Source: Marsupella aquatica (Eukaryota > Marchantiophyta). From it: a DNA stretch of 64,000 bases. This document shows positions 38,301 through 50,460 of the stretch, piece after piece. Position 1 is the stretch's first letter. Each line of letters opens with the position of its first letter. Where the stretch lies: positions 6,262,001-6,326,000 of the forward strand of contig OZ316891.1 in NCBI GenBank assembly GCA_973895155.1, written 5' to 3'. The translations under genes and the position numbers were made by a program. The notes under the pieces are model-generated. The model did not search any database. It saw only the letters and a list, made by a program, of their open reading frames with translations, and was not told the origin of the DNA.

Positions 38301-41063
38301 TATGTCAATTGGAGGATTTCCTTCTTTTGTGGAAGATATGAAGGTGCAAATTTCTCCACAATTTTTTTTAAATTCAGCAGATGATCTATAGCTATATCTA
38401 TAAGTAGCTGAATGTTCACAAATACATCAGTCCAAAACATACTTCAGCGCTAGATGAGTGTGTAGGTCTAACATTTTATTTGCAATCTAGACAAATATTA
38501 TCTGAAGAGTGTGTATCTCTTCTTTTAACTCAGAAATATGTTGGTCAACAAAATCCGGAACAAAATAATTAAGAAGGAAAACCTCTGTACACATCAAATC
38601 TCCGATAGATGGAGAGACAACCGTGCAAAGCTGCAACCATTTAGTCTTTTGGCTTATTCATGTTGTCACAGGCAACTTGATACATTCGATCAGATCCTTT
38701 CCGATTTGAACCAACTACTCAACTAGAAAGTAACTCCATAGATCGAAGCTTAGGTATTTGACCTACTAATCAAGAACCATTTGGTTAGTTAAATTGTTTA
38801 CATCGCATGTTGACAATCAGTCTGTGAGCACCCTCTCACTGCCTAGCAGTATATCATGTCTATTGACTCTATTGAATATTTCTGGCTGGGGTTAATAGAT
38901 TGAAGGTCGCAGTTGAACAAGTATTAAATATTATTTAGAATGATGGATGATCAATCGAGAACTGTCATCAAAACGTGTACTGTAGGTCTTCAGCCGCGAG
39001 AGACTGAACGGTCATTACGGAGTAGCGGCTTTCGTGCTTGGTAACTCGATATCATCCATTCCCTTCCTATTCCTAATCGCGACCGTGTCGACGTGCATCG
39101 TGTACTTCATGGTGGAGCTGCACCCGGGATTTGAGCATTTCGTGTACTTCACTCTTTGCCTCTTCGTCTGCGTCGCCTGCGTCGAGAGCCTCATGATGGC
39201 TGTTGCGTCCGTTGTCCCCAACTTCCTAATGGGCATCATCACCGGTGCTGGCATTCAGGTACGTACCAACCTCTGCCAAACGGCCAGCGAAGTCCCTTAG
39301 CCCCTCATGATCCGTCTATCCCGTGTTGCACCACACTGCAGTGGTTTAGACTTCAATGCATTTCGCACCTCCACTCCCCTCTCTTCAGCTCTGGACCAAG
39401 AATCTGGTACATCTCCGTACTTTTCGTACTCGCTGCATGTGCTCACCAAGCCACTGACATTCCTCTCTCCCACGGAGCACTCGGGGGAGCACTTCAATGC
39501 AATGCTATGTAGTACAAGTCCCTCACTTGCTCCTGGACATTGTGATATTCATCTTTACCATATTTGAGCGGCACCTTTATCCGCGATCATGATCCATCAG
39601 ATGTGGTCGCACCTATATGATAGTAATAGGTGTATATCTTTGAATGAGAACAAGTCCTATGAGAACTGTCTCCTCAAGGTGAAGAGATTTTGATGGCTAC
39701 AACTCATCAAGACTTCATTTCATCACATCATTCATCCCTCTGATAAAATGATGACCAGCGCGCTCAGAATCTGTGTGAACTGGTGATGGTTGACTGTGCC
39801 AAAACATCTTCATGACCTGAAAACCTGATTTTGTTGTGAGCCTGGACTAGTAGCAAATTTCTCGTGTCAGTCTAATTATGATGCAACGTGGACGACTGAG
39901 CAAGCACTTATTGGATTGAGCAGGGGATCTTCATGCTTGTTGCCGGCTTTTTCCGGCTCCCTCTCGACCTACCGAAGCCAGTCTGGCGCTATCCGATGTC
40001 GTACTTGAGTTTCCACATGTATTCCCTTCAGGTACATATAATTTTCTTCCCATGCCTTGCATGCCAGGGTGCCAGTTTTGAGTGATTCAGCTCTGCTTGA
40101 GATGGCGGTTGGAGGTCAGTCGACCTGAGTTTTATCTTGAGAGGGGGAACTTCAAGTTGTGTCAACAACCAAATATGGTCAAGACAGATCACGGGAGGTA
40201 ACTTGCAATTCATGAGGAATGTCAAGATTATGAAACTTAGTATGACTTACGTGTTGACAAGACTTGGAGAGAGCAGGGAACACTATTCGGCATAGGATCT
40301 GTATGAAGATTGTGTCACTAAGGCAAAAGCTATTAGTCGTACCCGTACGCATTCCCCGTCTTGCATACCTGGATTGGAAAGAAGTGTCAAATGCAACATT
40401 GTATATAATTATTTCAATGGATAAACTTCTAGAGCTGATCGCTTATCTTATTGAGTAGGTAGAATTCGAAAAACTTGATATTGTGCAAGAGTGAACATCA
40501 CGATACCTTCGTGTATTCTGAGAGATGCATGCGCATACGACGAGTTTTCCGTTGTTAAGCAAATCACACAGCCTGATGTAAGCCTCTTCTCCATGCAGGG
40601 CATGTACCAGAACGACTTCCTGGGCCTCGAGTTCACCAACATCAAAATTAACGGCAAGGTAATGGGACCTCCCATCTCTGGCCGCTACGTGCTGGAACAG
40701 AATTACCAGATCGACTTGGGGAGGAGTAAGTGGATAGATTTGGGTGCGATCGCTCTGATGTGCGTTGGTTACCGAATCATCTTTTTCCTAGCTATCAAAA
40801 TGACGGAAGGGCGAGCCCGGGTGAAGAAGGTGACGGCGGCTATTTCTTCCAGCATGTGCACCTCGGGCGGCCATCAACAAGAAGCTGCCCCTCAGCAGCA
40901 GCTGCAGCAGCAAGCGGCAGGTCGGCCTGCGCTTTCTATAGCTCCGTCCCCTGCTAACGAGCACCTTCCGCTCCAGCAATACAGGCACTTCTGGGCCCCC
41001 TCCCCTTCTCCTCAGCATCAACCTCCTCCTCCTTCCCTCATCAGCAGTGGCAGCCAGGGCTAG
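32304..41063 (+). CDS. ABCG: ABCG11-like half-transporter B, canonical ATPase (complete)
   Basis: Exons: 32304-32640, 33769-33848, 34041-34330, 35434-35605, 36708-36830, 37030-37167, 37486-37680, 38257-38343, 38986-39258, 39924-40031, 40599-41063. They give 2268 nt and 755 aa, all introns GT-AG. ATG 32304 is the first ATG in the open frame. It is closest to plant ABCG11/WBC11 exporters of cutin and wax precursors at the plasma membrane. Motifs are intact: Walker A GPSGSGKS (98-105), Q-loop Gln144, signature LSGGE (204-208), Walker B Asp228-Glu229 followed by PTSGLD, and H-loop His261. Family blocks follow: [31 protein letters not shown] (start of span 1, about 415-434), [21 protein letters not shown] and [11 protein letters not shown]; the last span is about 647-668. 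The C-terminal tail (about 680-755) is long and rich in Gln, Pro and Ser, unlike the short basic tail of typical family members. It is the only member of the cluster expected to hydrolyse ATP, probably as a homo- or heterodimer. Confidence 0.96.
35120..35290. repeat. 86-bp tandem duplication in intron 3 of gene B
   Basis: Two units share TGGGGAGCTACTA (35142 and 35228), GGAATG and TCCATCATT. The duplication lies wholly inside the intron and does not touch splice sites. Confidence 0.7.
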
Positions 41064-44000
41064 TCACCAGCATCTGACTGAAATTCCTCGCTCAGCATTG
41101 ATCAACCTGCTCCTCCGTCTAGCATGAGCCCTTGCAAGCCCACACATTCAGCAGCGTCCGACTGAAATTCCTCGATCGCCTCGATTATTGCCCATATAAT
41201 TTTGCTTACAAATTAATGTCTGGCCATCATAGTTAGTCAAGTAGCTCTAGCTATCTTCGCAAATTCAGGTAAGCATTTTCGATCATAGTATTTTCTACTT
41301 ACACTGTGAGGTGTCGTTTGGATCCCTAAATGAAACGCAACACTAGTTGCCAGCGATGTGGAACTATTCATAACTTAGACCCACAGCAATTTGCCCACAA
41401 ACTCCATCTTTACTAGCTGCTGGTAATCTACAGGAAAAACCTAGACCTACAGGACCAACTAGTTGTCTGCGGATATATCTCTAGTTAACAGAAACTCAAT
41501 ACGAGCTTCTTACTAGTGCCCTGTATGCAAAAACTTAAACCTCTAGCTGCAACTAGTAAGGAACTGGACTGGGCCGCAGTCAGTCGTTGTACTTCACCAC
41601 AAGTAATTCTCACGGCAAAACGTAAACAGAATAGGATGTCGTTCTTGTTAATTAGTCAGTTTGGAGTGGCTTTGAAGGTCCAAATGCCAGATAGAATTGA
41701 GCTCGCTAGTTCTATTTGAAGCTTCTATTTGAATTGGCAAGCACGTCCCGAGCTTATGGATGTGGTCTAGAGTGATCAATTCATCTGGTATTAGCATAGT
41801 TTGACATATTCAGATAGAACGACCCAGAAGAGGTCCACAACTATCTTAGCTCAAAAATATCGATATCATCTTCCAACATGCAATACCAGATCGAATCAAG
41901 TTGTGCAAGTGGTAGAGCTCGTGCGAGCAACGGGGAAATGTCTGGCGGTGATTGTTAAATATCAGTAAGAGTTTCCTGACGTCTTACTCAGTCTCCTCTG
42001 CCCATTCCCATGGACACAATTCGAAATTCACAATTTGTGTGATTTAGTTGAAGTTGGACTACAACTAGCAACTTTGATAGTTTAAGATGGGACATCACCA
42101 GCGCTGAACTTCTCAAGTGAACGTAAACACGTAAGATCTCAACCAGAGAATGGACCTGTTTTATGGCTGCTTAGTAGCAAGCTGATTCCCTGTTTTCTTT
42201 TAACTTAGGAACTAAAGTTTTCCGGAGTAGGACCTTATTACTGTTTTGGTGTAGATTGCCAACTGATTTCGTAGAACTTAGCGTCGTTATTGACATGTGC
42301 TCAGTCTTTCCAATACATTTAGCGTCTCCTTGGTTTCCTCCCTAGTTATGAACCCTTCCAAGTCATCTACAGATGTAACATCGATATGAAGAAAATGTGA
42401 GTGCTTTACAGCCTTCGATCCCTTCATTGTCGGCACTAAATGAAAGTTAACTGGCTGTGTTGGGCTTGAATTGTGAAAGAGTCCACATAATTATGTGAGC
42501 TTAGAAGTACTTCACAATAATCCAATTGGTCTTTTGATGCTGACTTTGATTCTGGCCTCGGATGATCATTCTGCTATCGAGAATAAGTTTTGTTGTCTTT
42601 GCTAGGATGTCTTTTAATCCAGATTCCCACGGTCACTGCCCTTGTTTAAACTGAGTGACCATGCGGGTCACAAAATTTTCTTGGGATGCTATCAACTTGA
42701 GATTGAGTGGCAAAACTGATGCATACTAGACTTCAATATGCGCACTCTCCTTTGAATAAATTAAAACGACTCATCTGCTTCTTAGTCGTCACTGTCATCT
42801 TAGAGCTGAACTTCGTGATTTCATGGGATCCTCTGTCTCCAAGCAGCCACGATCCTATTTTGTTGTTAAATTTCCATAGAAACGATTGCATTGTTTCCCC
42901 TTCAAAATCTCATCCGGCCATGTTGTTGATCCACTTCCACCATAGGCTGTGTAGTCCACAATTCATTTTTAAATGATTACGCATGGACGAATTGAATTTC
43001 ACAGTAATGATCTTGGGCATGTTGTCATAAGAGTGAAAGTCAGCATCATTCGAGACTCTACCATAAATGAAATGGACAAGGGTTCTATTGGATGATCCCA
43101 TGATCAATGTGTGTTGAGAGTAAAAATCACAGAGCATGATATCACACATTAATCAATGTGCAACATATAATTGACATGGAGACAAACATATGTGATTCAC
43201 CCCGCCTAGACTACCTTCACGGCAAAGAGAAAAAATCACTATCCACTATCATTGGACGCTTGCCTTTGGTCTAGCAAGCCAACAACTAAGTTAAAGCATT
43301 TCTCTTTTCTCTCTCTAGTCTCCAACTCCTGAAGATTAACCTCTAGTATTAGTGCAGCAACTAAGTGCCCCTCCAGGGTACACGCCCTCTCGGCTAGACT
43401 AGCCTCAACAGCCATCAACCATGGCTTAATGTTGGTACTCCACTCTAGCACATAGATAAATCAAATCAAGTGCACATAAACATGGTGAAGGGCTGTTAAG
43501 TTTAGACTATTGGAGAGGACCTATACTAACCCTGGAGGAGCCAGTTCTTCTGCAAATACTATCTAGAGATCAGTCTTGAGGACTTGGAGACTAAAGAGAG
43601 AGAACCCCTAAACCCTAAAATGTCTCTAACTCCCTCCCCGACACCCCTACACATGATCAACAAACAGAGAATGTGTTTTGTCCTTCCAATTTGTTGTTAC
43701 CGACAAAAGTTGATTTGCATCCTAGAAAGGAATCTTTCCCCAAATGTAAAAAGAATATTTGCATAGTGAGGTATGGTGTGCACACACCCAAACATGGGCA
43801 CAATCTAGCATTGCAAACACAAGAGAATGATCAGAATAAAAGTGAAAATCATGTACACATGTGCACAAAACCTACAATAATCTTTTCCTAATCAAACACC
43901 AATTGATGCCAACAATGCAAGTTTCTCAATCCTATCTGATGTGATCACATGATCCACATGTCAACTTGTAACTATGTCAAACCAAATGCACCTCAGTTGC

Positions 44001-44540
44001 CTTTGAAGAAATCTGCACTACGCACACACGCCCTACTCAACCACACCATAGCAACTAGAGCTTGCACTCAAAGGTTCGGCATTTAAAAGATAGCCTTTGA
44101 GTCATCACAAATGGATAACTCTCCCTCCACATGAAACACTAATTGCCCATTTAGTACATATACAAAAGCCCTAAACCTAGATAGCATGTTGGAGTGCTGG
44201 AGCTTGCAACTAAAGCTTGCACTCCAACATGGAGCTTGCAACTCAAAAAATTCTCAAAAATTCTCAAAAAATTCTTCAAAAATTGTCATCCGTTTGTTGT
44301 TTACTATTTGCTTTTTCCTTTTCCCTGTTTTTTGGCATGGTGGTTATACCCTTTCAAAGGGTGTGCAACTTCCAATAAGCTGAGCCAAATCCCCAAAACC
44401 TAGGTAGGTCAACAGACTTTAACCAAAATTAATGAATTGCTGTCACCCAACCTCTGTTAGATCCATAAGCTAATTACATTTTTGGAACAAGCATGATGTT
44501 CTTTCTGAATAAGTCTATATATATGACCAAGACCTTAATA
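41064..44540. other. spacer downstream of ABCG gene B
   Basis: The 3' UTR of gene B should lie in the first few hundred bases; no canonical AATAAA was seen close by. The rest has only short ORFs without motifs. A 13-bp inverted repeat at 44185-44231 is described separately. Confidence 0.55.
44185..44231. repeat. 13-bp perfect inverted repeat with internal direct repeat
   Basis: Arms CATGTTGGAGTGC (44185-44197) and GCACTCCAACATG (44219-44231) enclose 21 nt. The word TGGAGCTTGCAACT occurs in the loop and again straight after the right arm. A short A/T-rich tandem repeat (AATTCTCAAAA) follows. It may be a small foldback element. Confidence 0.7.
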
Positions 44541-45092
44541 GTTATGTTTGAAGGTGATATATGGTGAATGCACTTTTCAGATTTTGTCTTATTCATAATT
44601 TTTGTGTCATGGGTTTTTATTTCAATGTGCCTTATCAAGGGGCATCCTTTGTATTATATAGATTTTTTAAAATTTTTGAACCCCTTTAAATTTTGGTATC
44701 TTAGAGAATTTTGAACTCATTTTGGCAACCCTCTTAATTTCTAATCCCAATGACTTTAAATTCTATCACTTCAATAAAGTTTTTAAGTCTTCTCATGAGA
44801 GTGAAAAATGATTCTCAGGACGATTCTAAATAAACATGAACACATGGTGTCTTAACTTCCTCTCATGACTTTCTTCCCTAAGTTTATGGTTTTTTATTGA
44901 ATTGGGTGTCATTAATAAGGCACAATTGAATTAAGTGCGCACAGCGTAGTGCCTTTGTGTCATAGCACCTTCATTGGTCACTATGTGCTTTTCTTTGCAT
45001 GTCTTATTCTAGTTCTATTCTCTTGTTTGATCCACTTACATAGCACTACAAGACAAACCATCAAGCATGTTCCAAGATGAACATGCTATATG
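44541..45092. repeat. dispersed repeat family 2, copy 1
   Basis: Diverged match, same orientation, to 50461-51135. Shared words in order include TATGGTGAAT, TTTTGTCTTATTCATA, GGGGCATCCTTTGTAT, ACCCCTTTAAATTTT, CATTGGTCACTATGTGCTTT and, at the right edge, CACTACAAGACAAA followed by GCATGTTCCA. No coding sense. It is probably a non-autonomous transposable element or an LTR. Confidence 0.7.
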
Positions 45093-45102
45093 ACCAAAGA
45101 CC

Positions 45103-45905
45103 TTAACATTAGTGGTGGACCTCCCACCATGTGCCTGTCCAAACTCGCATCTTGGCCCTGAAATAACTCGAACCTTGCACTCACATGGAATGTTGGGGCA
45201 AGTTCTCTCCGACTATACTCCTTGACGTTAGCGACCCCTCCCATACGAAGCCACACTTGCCCTTGTCAGCACAATCGTCGCTGAATGGTCTTTACTATAT
45301 ACACAAGCACCCAACCAACCGGTAAGAACCCATCTTCTTGGGGGCCTCAATCCAAGGGGTGTCCCATATCACGCTCGAAGTTTTGGGGGAATAAACACCC
45401 TAAAAGTTAAGTCAATAAAGTTTTTTCTTGGAATTTTTTACCCCTAACTTAATGGAATATTCCATGAATATTCCCATATTTTATTTTAAAAAACCCTATG
45501 ATTCTTATAATTCTCAAAATTAGATTAAAATAACCCTAATGTTCTTCAACAAAAATTTAAAAGTATTTCACTAAACCCAATAAAAAAACCCTATACTTAT
45601 TTGCGCGTGATGGGTCGGAAGAAAAGAAGTGAGGACCCCGGGCCCGTCTTGATCTCAGAACTCCCAAGACCATTGTCTTGCATCAAGCTCAACAGTCGTT
45701 AGTAAGTAGGTCAGCGAATAGAGCCTCCCAGGCCTGCATGGCCTTGCCATAAGCTGAAACTAAGATTGGCATCACTGTTCGTCCGGAACAATCTATCTAC
45801 CGGATGTCGCCCAAGCTTCCCCACTTTCTACCTATGAATGGCTGACCGCCCTGCCTCCAAGACATGCCCATGGTCCAAACTCAATTTGTCACAAACTAGC
45901 AGTAA
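45103..45905. repeat. dispersed repeat family 1, copy 2
   Basis: Counterpart of 24636-25260, in the same orientation, with an extra AT-rich insertion of about 250 bp near 45370-45620. It directly follows the family 2 repeat and precedes the satellite array, so this part of the spacer is nested or stacked repeats. Confidence 0.7.
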
Positions 45906-46506
45906 CACGCTGGGACCATTCAATTTCTAGTTCTTATATAGCCACCTCCTTGCAAAATTGGGTTCCGCTCAACCTCTCATCATGCATCGGGACCAGATCT
46001 CAATGGCAGCCCCCAGATTCTATTTGGTTCTACCTCCCCAACATCAGGTCCCCGTGGGAACCAAATGCGGTTTGGTCACTGTTCAACTTCGGATCGACAA
46101 GAGGGACTCCCCCCATTGCAAGCCTCAAAACCAAAACCATCCAATGCACAATCAGAGAGCACCATGAGGTAGCTTTATTCATTAGCTTTCCAAAGAGCCC
46201 AAGAACTCCCCCAACGAAGATCTGGTCGTCGAGTTATGTTTGTTTTCGCTCCAAAACTTGAAACGACATATCTTCGTGGATCGCGATCAGCTCGAACTCA
46301 AACTTGAGAGGACCACTCCCCTCATATATGCTTTTGGGGACCTCCACCCCCGGACCAGCTTTGGTCCCCTCTGTTTGGCCCCTTACCCGAGGGTCCGTGG
46401 GCCCCGCCACTTAGCTCAAAACAAAGATAATCAAAAATCTTCCGTAACTTGGCCTCGAGCATAAATCATGGCATAGGGGGCTAAAAGTTACGGCCTAAAA
46501 CACACT

Positions 46507-46542
46507 CTAGTCCAGGCAACCCCCCTAGTCCAGGCAACCCCC
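46507..46542. repeat. 18-bp tandem duplication
   Basis: CTAGTCCAGGCAACCCCC occurs twice back to back (46507 and 46525), just upstream of the satellite-like array. Confidence 0.9.
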
Positions 46543-46570
46543 TCTTGGTCCATCGATGCACGATGACTCT

Positions 46571-47189
46571 AAATCGGCCATAACTTTTGGCCCCTAGGTC
46601 CGTTGGCCAAAAAATACGCTGCCCCATGATCGGGTTCATGTGGGGCTCCTTGGGCCTCTATGGTGATCTGTTGGTTTATTTTTCCTTGATCGGCAACGGG
46701 CCCAAACTACAAGCATGCAACTTGAATCGGCCATAATTTTTGACCCCTAGGTCCGTTGGCCGAGAAATATGCAGCCCCATGATTGGGCTCATGTGGGGCT
46801 TCTTGGGCCCCTATGGTGATTCGTTGGAAAAATAGTTCATTTTTTCCGTGATTGGCAACGGGGCCAATCTACAAGTATGCGGCTTGAGTGGACCATAACT
46901 TTTAGCCTCTGGGTCCGTGGATCGAGAAATATGCGGCCCCATGATTGGGCTCATGTGGGGCTTCTCAGGCCCATATGGTGATTTGTTGGAAAAATAGTTT
47001 ATTTTTCCTTGATCGGCAACGGGCCCAAACTACAAGCATGCAATTTGAATCGGCCATAACTTTTGGCCCCTAGGTTTGTTGGCCGAGAAATATGCGGCCC
47101 CATGATTGGGATCATGTGGGGCTTCTTGGGCCCCTATGGTGATCCATTGAAAATAGTTTATTTTTCCATGATCTGCAACGGGTCCAATA
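46571..47189. repeat. satellite-like array, four copies of a 153-162-bp unit
   Basis: Units begin at 46572, 46725, 46886 and 47048 with a sequence near AATCGGCCATAACTTTTGGC. Each contains GTCCGTTGGCC, GAAATATGCGGCCCCATGAT, TCATGTGGGGCTTCTTGGGC and GGCAACGGGCC. Copies 2-4 are closer to each other than to copy 1. The unit length is typical of plant satellites or of tandem repeats in LTR-retrotransposon untranslated regions, and the dispersed repeat just upstream favours the latter. Confidence 0.85.
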
Positions 47190-49367
47190 GAGTTAAATTG
47201 GAGCGCACTTTTCTCAAGTCTTGTCCTTGCTCTTACTAACCTCCTCTTTGTTAGTTGCATCCCTAATGGTCATGATGGTAGCAAATCTAAGAGGGGCTCA
47301 ACGCTGGGATTAGGCAACGCCGGAGCAATTACAAGTAGGTGAAAGTTGTATTTGCGACTACATGCAAAACATGACATAATCCATACAGTTGTATGATTTT
47401 TGCCTTGAGATCACAACTATGGTTGCCAAGCAAAGGAAGACTTTCCCAGCCTCCTCACCACCACCATTGCTGAAAAACAGTTCATGTAGATCTTACCTAG
47501 GAACAGATGCGGGACTACATGATGCTCTTCACAATTATCCATTGAAAAGAATCTTGATTTGGGTGCTTAACCACCCATTTCGTGCCTATATAGGGCAAGC
47601 AAAATAAAAAAACCATAAGTATCTGAATGCACAATCACACATTTCTGATATAATGTGAATAATGTGTTGATAATATTCCTACTTTCTACTACAAACAACA
47701 GAGATATCAATCAATATGCCAATTTTAAACGTATACACTTCCATTGTGTCAATCTCAACAGTCTGTTATGTCCAACCATGCTTAAACTATGCTGTAGTTA
47801 AGCTAACCAGGTGCTAGACTTAAGTACCAAAAATATGGAGAAAATTAAGGATAAACTAGAGGGCTTTGAGTCAGAGTTGATTTCATAGTTTATAGTTTCA
47901 TAGTTAATACCATTTCCATGAGGAAATCTCTCCTCAAACTAGACAACCAGATGGATAATGTGAAAAGCTTATTTATCGTCACTTCAATGACATAAGCCAA
48001 CATTGATGTATATATTTAACTGAGCTAATGTCCATTCTAATAGAAATGTTCCATGCAGCACAAAGAAAAGGAATGGAAATACTATTCTAGTAGTAAGAAG
48101 CACTTTTCATAATGTACAGAATGTCAAGAAGCATTTTTCTGGCCAAGGGAGGAAGGGCAATGGTACAGAAGAGCAGAAAATAATTTGGTGGCAATGCAAT
48201 TGTCAGGCCAACTTGTCCACTGCCTTGGCCATCCCACCTATGCTCGAAAACATTTTTGCTCAACATCACTAGCTATTGACAATATTGTGTAGTGCAAAAG
48301 GCATTGGGTACTATGGCAGTAATTCATTGTTTCTATGCCATACCCAAAATACCCTACTATGGCTACCAACTCACTACCTGACTATAGTTATTGTTCAATC
48401 AACATTCTATGAGATGTGGGACATAACAACTGTCCGTTTGGTGGGGCCTAAATGAATGAAACACAAAAAGAGTTGTTCAGACCCTGACTTTTCAAACTGT
48501 CTTGGTAGGACCTTTATTGATGCACTCTTAGCATGTTCGTGTCTACATTCTTGATAGCTTGGGAAGACACAGCACATGACCACAATTCAGGGCCAAAGTG
48601 GTATCTTCTGCGTGAATGTATGATGGCAAACTCGAGCTCAATCTGGACAGGCTCAAGCAAAGTTTAGCTGGGACTCTCTAGCGCTGGTGGGAGATGAGAA
48701 ATGTTTGATTGTTTCTTTTGCCAGGGAGGAGGGCAAGACAAGAACCATAGGGAGTTGAGGTGAGCCACAAAGGAAAGCTGACACAAATAGGGCAGGGAGG
48801 GTTATGTAGGGTTCCCGAAACAAAGGAAGAGAGGGCTTGGGTTTTGTCCCAACGACTCACTACAGAAGCCCATATTGACCTCATCTCAAGGGTCTTGAAA
48901 TTTTCACTGAATCTTCCACCCCCAACTTTGCTTCCTCTGTCTCACTGCCTCTTGCCTGGGTTTTATAGCCCTTCCCTTGACCTGACCCTTAACACCATAT
49001 ACTAGAACACACTGACCTCATCTATACTATAATTCAAAATTAAATCTATTATGCATGACTTACTTGATAGAGTGAAAGCGCATGCCATAATTTCTATTGA
49101 AGTAACAAGTTTTGATATCCACCTAAAACTTTTGTCCCTTCATGCATGAGCAGAGTATTCTGTTAATTGTCACAACATCTCAAGATATATTCAATAATCG
49201 AGGTCTCGCCAAGTAGGGTCACCCTCTTATTATTATGTCAAACCATGCAAATTTCTCTGGGCATAACTTGAGGCCTCGCGAACTACTTAAATAATTATGT
49301 ACTCTTTGGGTCAAATTTTGCAATTCTCTTGGGGAATAACTCACTTTATAGTTGCAGATTTCAAGAT
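47190..49367. other. spacer between satellite array and hAT MITE
   Basis: No supported gene. ORFs reach only about 80 codons and lack motifs or consistent splice sites. No repeats were recognised apart from AT-rich simple sequence. Confidence 0.5.
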
Positions 49368-49654
49368 GACTGTACCAGTGTTTTTTTTTGTGGCAAAAAT
49401 TTGCCAAATTCCACCTTCCCAAAAATCATTTGCCACTTTAGGTGAAAATTGGCTACTATTTTGTTGTCTCATTAGCCAGTGTTCCACCTAATCCCAGGCC
49501 CCTTTAGCCACAATCTAACGGTCAGCCTTTAAAGTAGGGAGATCTGATGGTCAGGAAAATAATTGAGTAGTGAATCTTTTGAACATCTTTTCTTTCACAC
49601 ACTGTACATTCGCGACTCTGGCAAAAATCCTTAAAAAAATACGCTGGACTGTAC
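49368..49654 (+). mobile_element. hAT-type MITE, copy 1, with 8-bp target-site duplication
   Basis: The element spans 49376-49646 (271 bp) and begins CAGTGTTTTTTTTTGTGGCA and ends TTAAAAAAATACGCTG, so its termini are imperfect inverted repeats of the CAGNG type. The flanks are an exact 8-bp duplication, GACTGTAC at 49368-49375 and 49647-49654. An 8-bp duplication plus CAG..CTG termini is diagnostic of the hAT superfamily. It has no transposase and must rely on one elsewhere. A second copy lies at 53894-54186. Confidence 0.88.
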
Positions 49655-50280
49655 TATCCAGCTCGTCTTGGGACCTCGTCCTGGGACAGAATTAGATGCA
49701 GCAGCATCACTCAGGTACCGTAATCCTTTGGGACAGCATTAATTTGGAGTGCTGAGAACAAATGATTGCCTCCCAGACAGCATTACTGTAACATCTTCGA
49801 GAGGGATGGTAGGACAACGGCAGGAATGAAACGCGAGCATTCAAGGATGCAAGTCTCAAATAGATAGCCAAAGCCATTTGTGGCCAATGACAAGGTACTA
49901 CATCATTCCATTCACGAAGAAACCAAGGATTGTTGTACTCGTCAGTAGGCTATGGGATTTACGAGACACTCAGACAGTCTGTTCCTGGCTGCGGTCATGC
50001 TTCCCAGGAGGGGACGTATGATTCGTTAGTTATTGCGGATTTTTCATTCTACAGTGTTAGTGTTTCCACGTCGTGTTAGAATTCCAACATTCCATAAGAT
50101 TTAGCAGTAAGTTGCAGCTGGAGCCAGGAGGGCAATTCTTAATCAAGTAGAAAGGACAACTTCCAGAGACAAATTCGAAAGCCGCTATAGTTGAGACCAG
50201 CGGTTTTATTGGATGTTTGAGGCCATGCATTGATTGACGAGGTGTTGGGCATTAGTGGGGTCCCGAAGAGCTTGGGTCTC

Positions 50281-50399
50281 GGTAATTGCATATCAAAATA
50301 TGACATATAAGTTGTAAGACTCCCCTGCATACCGTGATAATTCTAGTTTTTTTTTCTTTTCAATCAATGAATGCAATCACATTTTGATGTGTGATTACC
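50281..50399. mobile_element. MITE with GGTAATNNCACATC termini, copy 2 (inverted)
   Basis: The reverse complement of this 119-bp element matches 22583-22698 across most of its length, both termini included. The interior differs by a few indels and a replaced block of about 10 bp. Finding the same unit with the same ends at two loci 28 kb apart supports a mobile element and not a local hairpin. Confidence 0.75.
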
Positions 50400-50460
50400 A
50401 GAGGGGAAGAGCTTGTCTGGTGACTACATCTTTTGATGTGTGACTACATTCTATGAAGTT

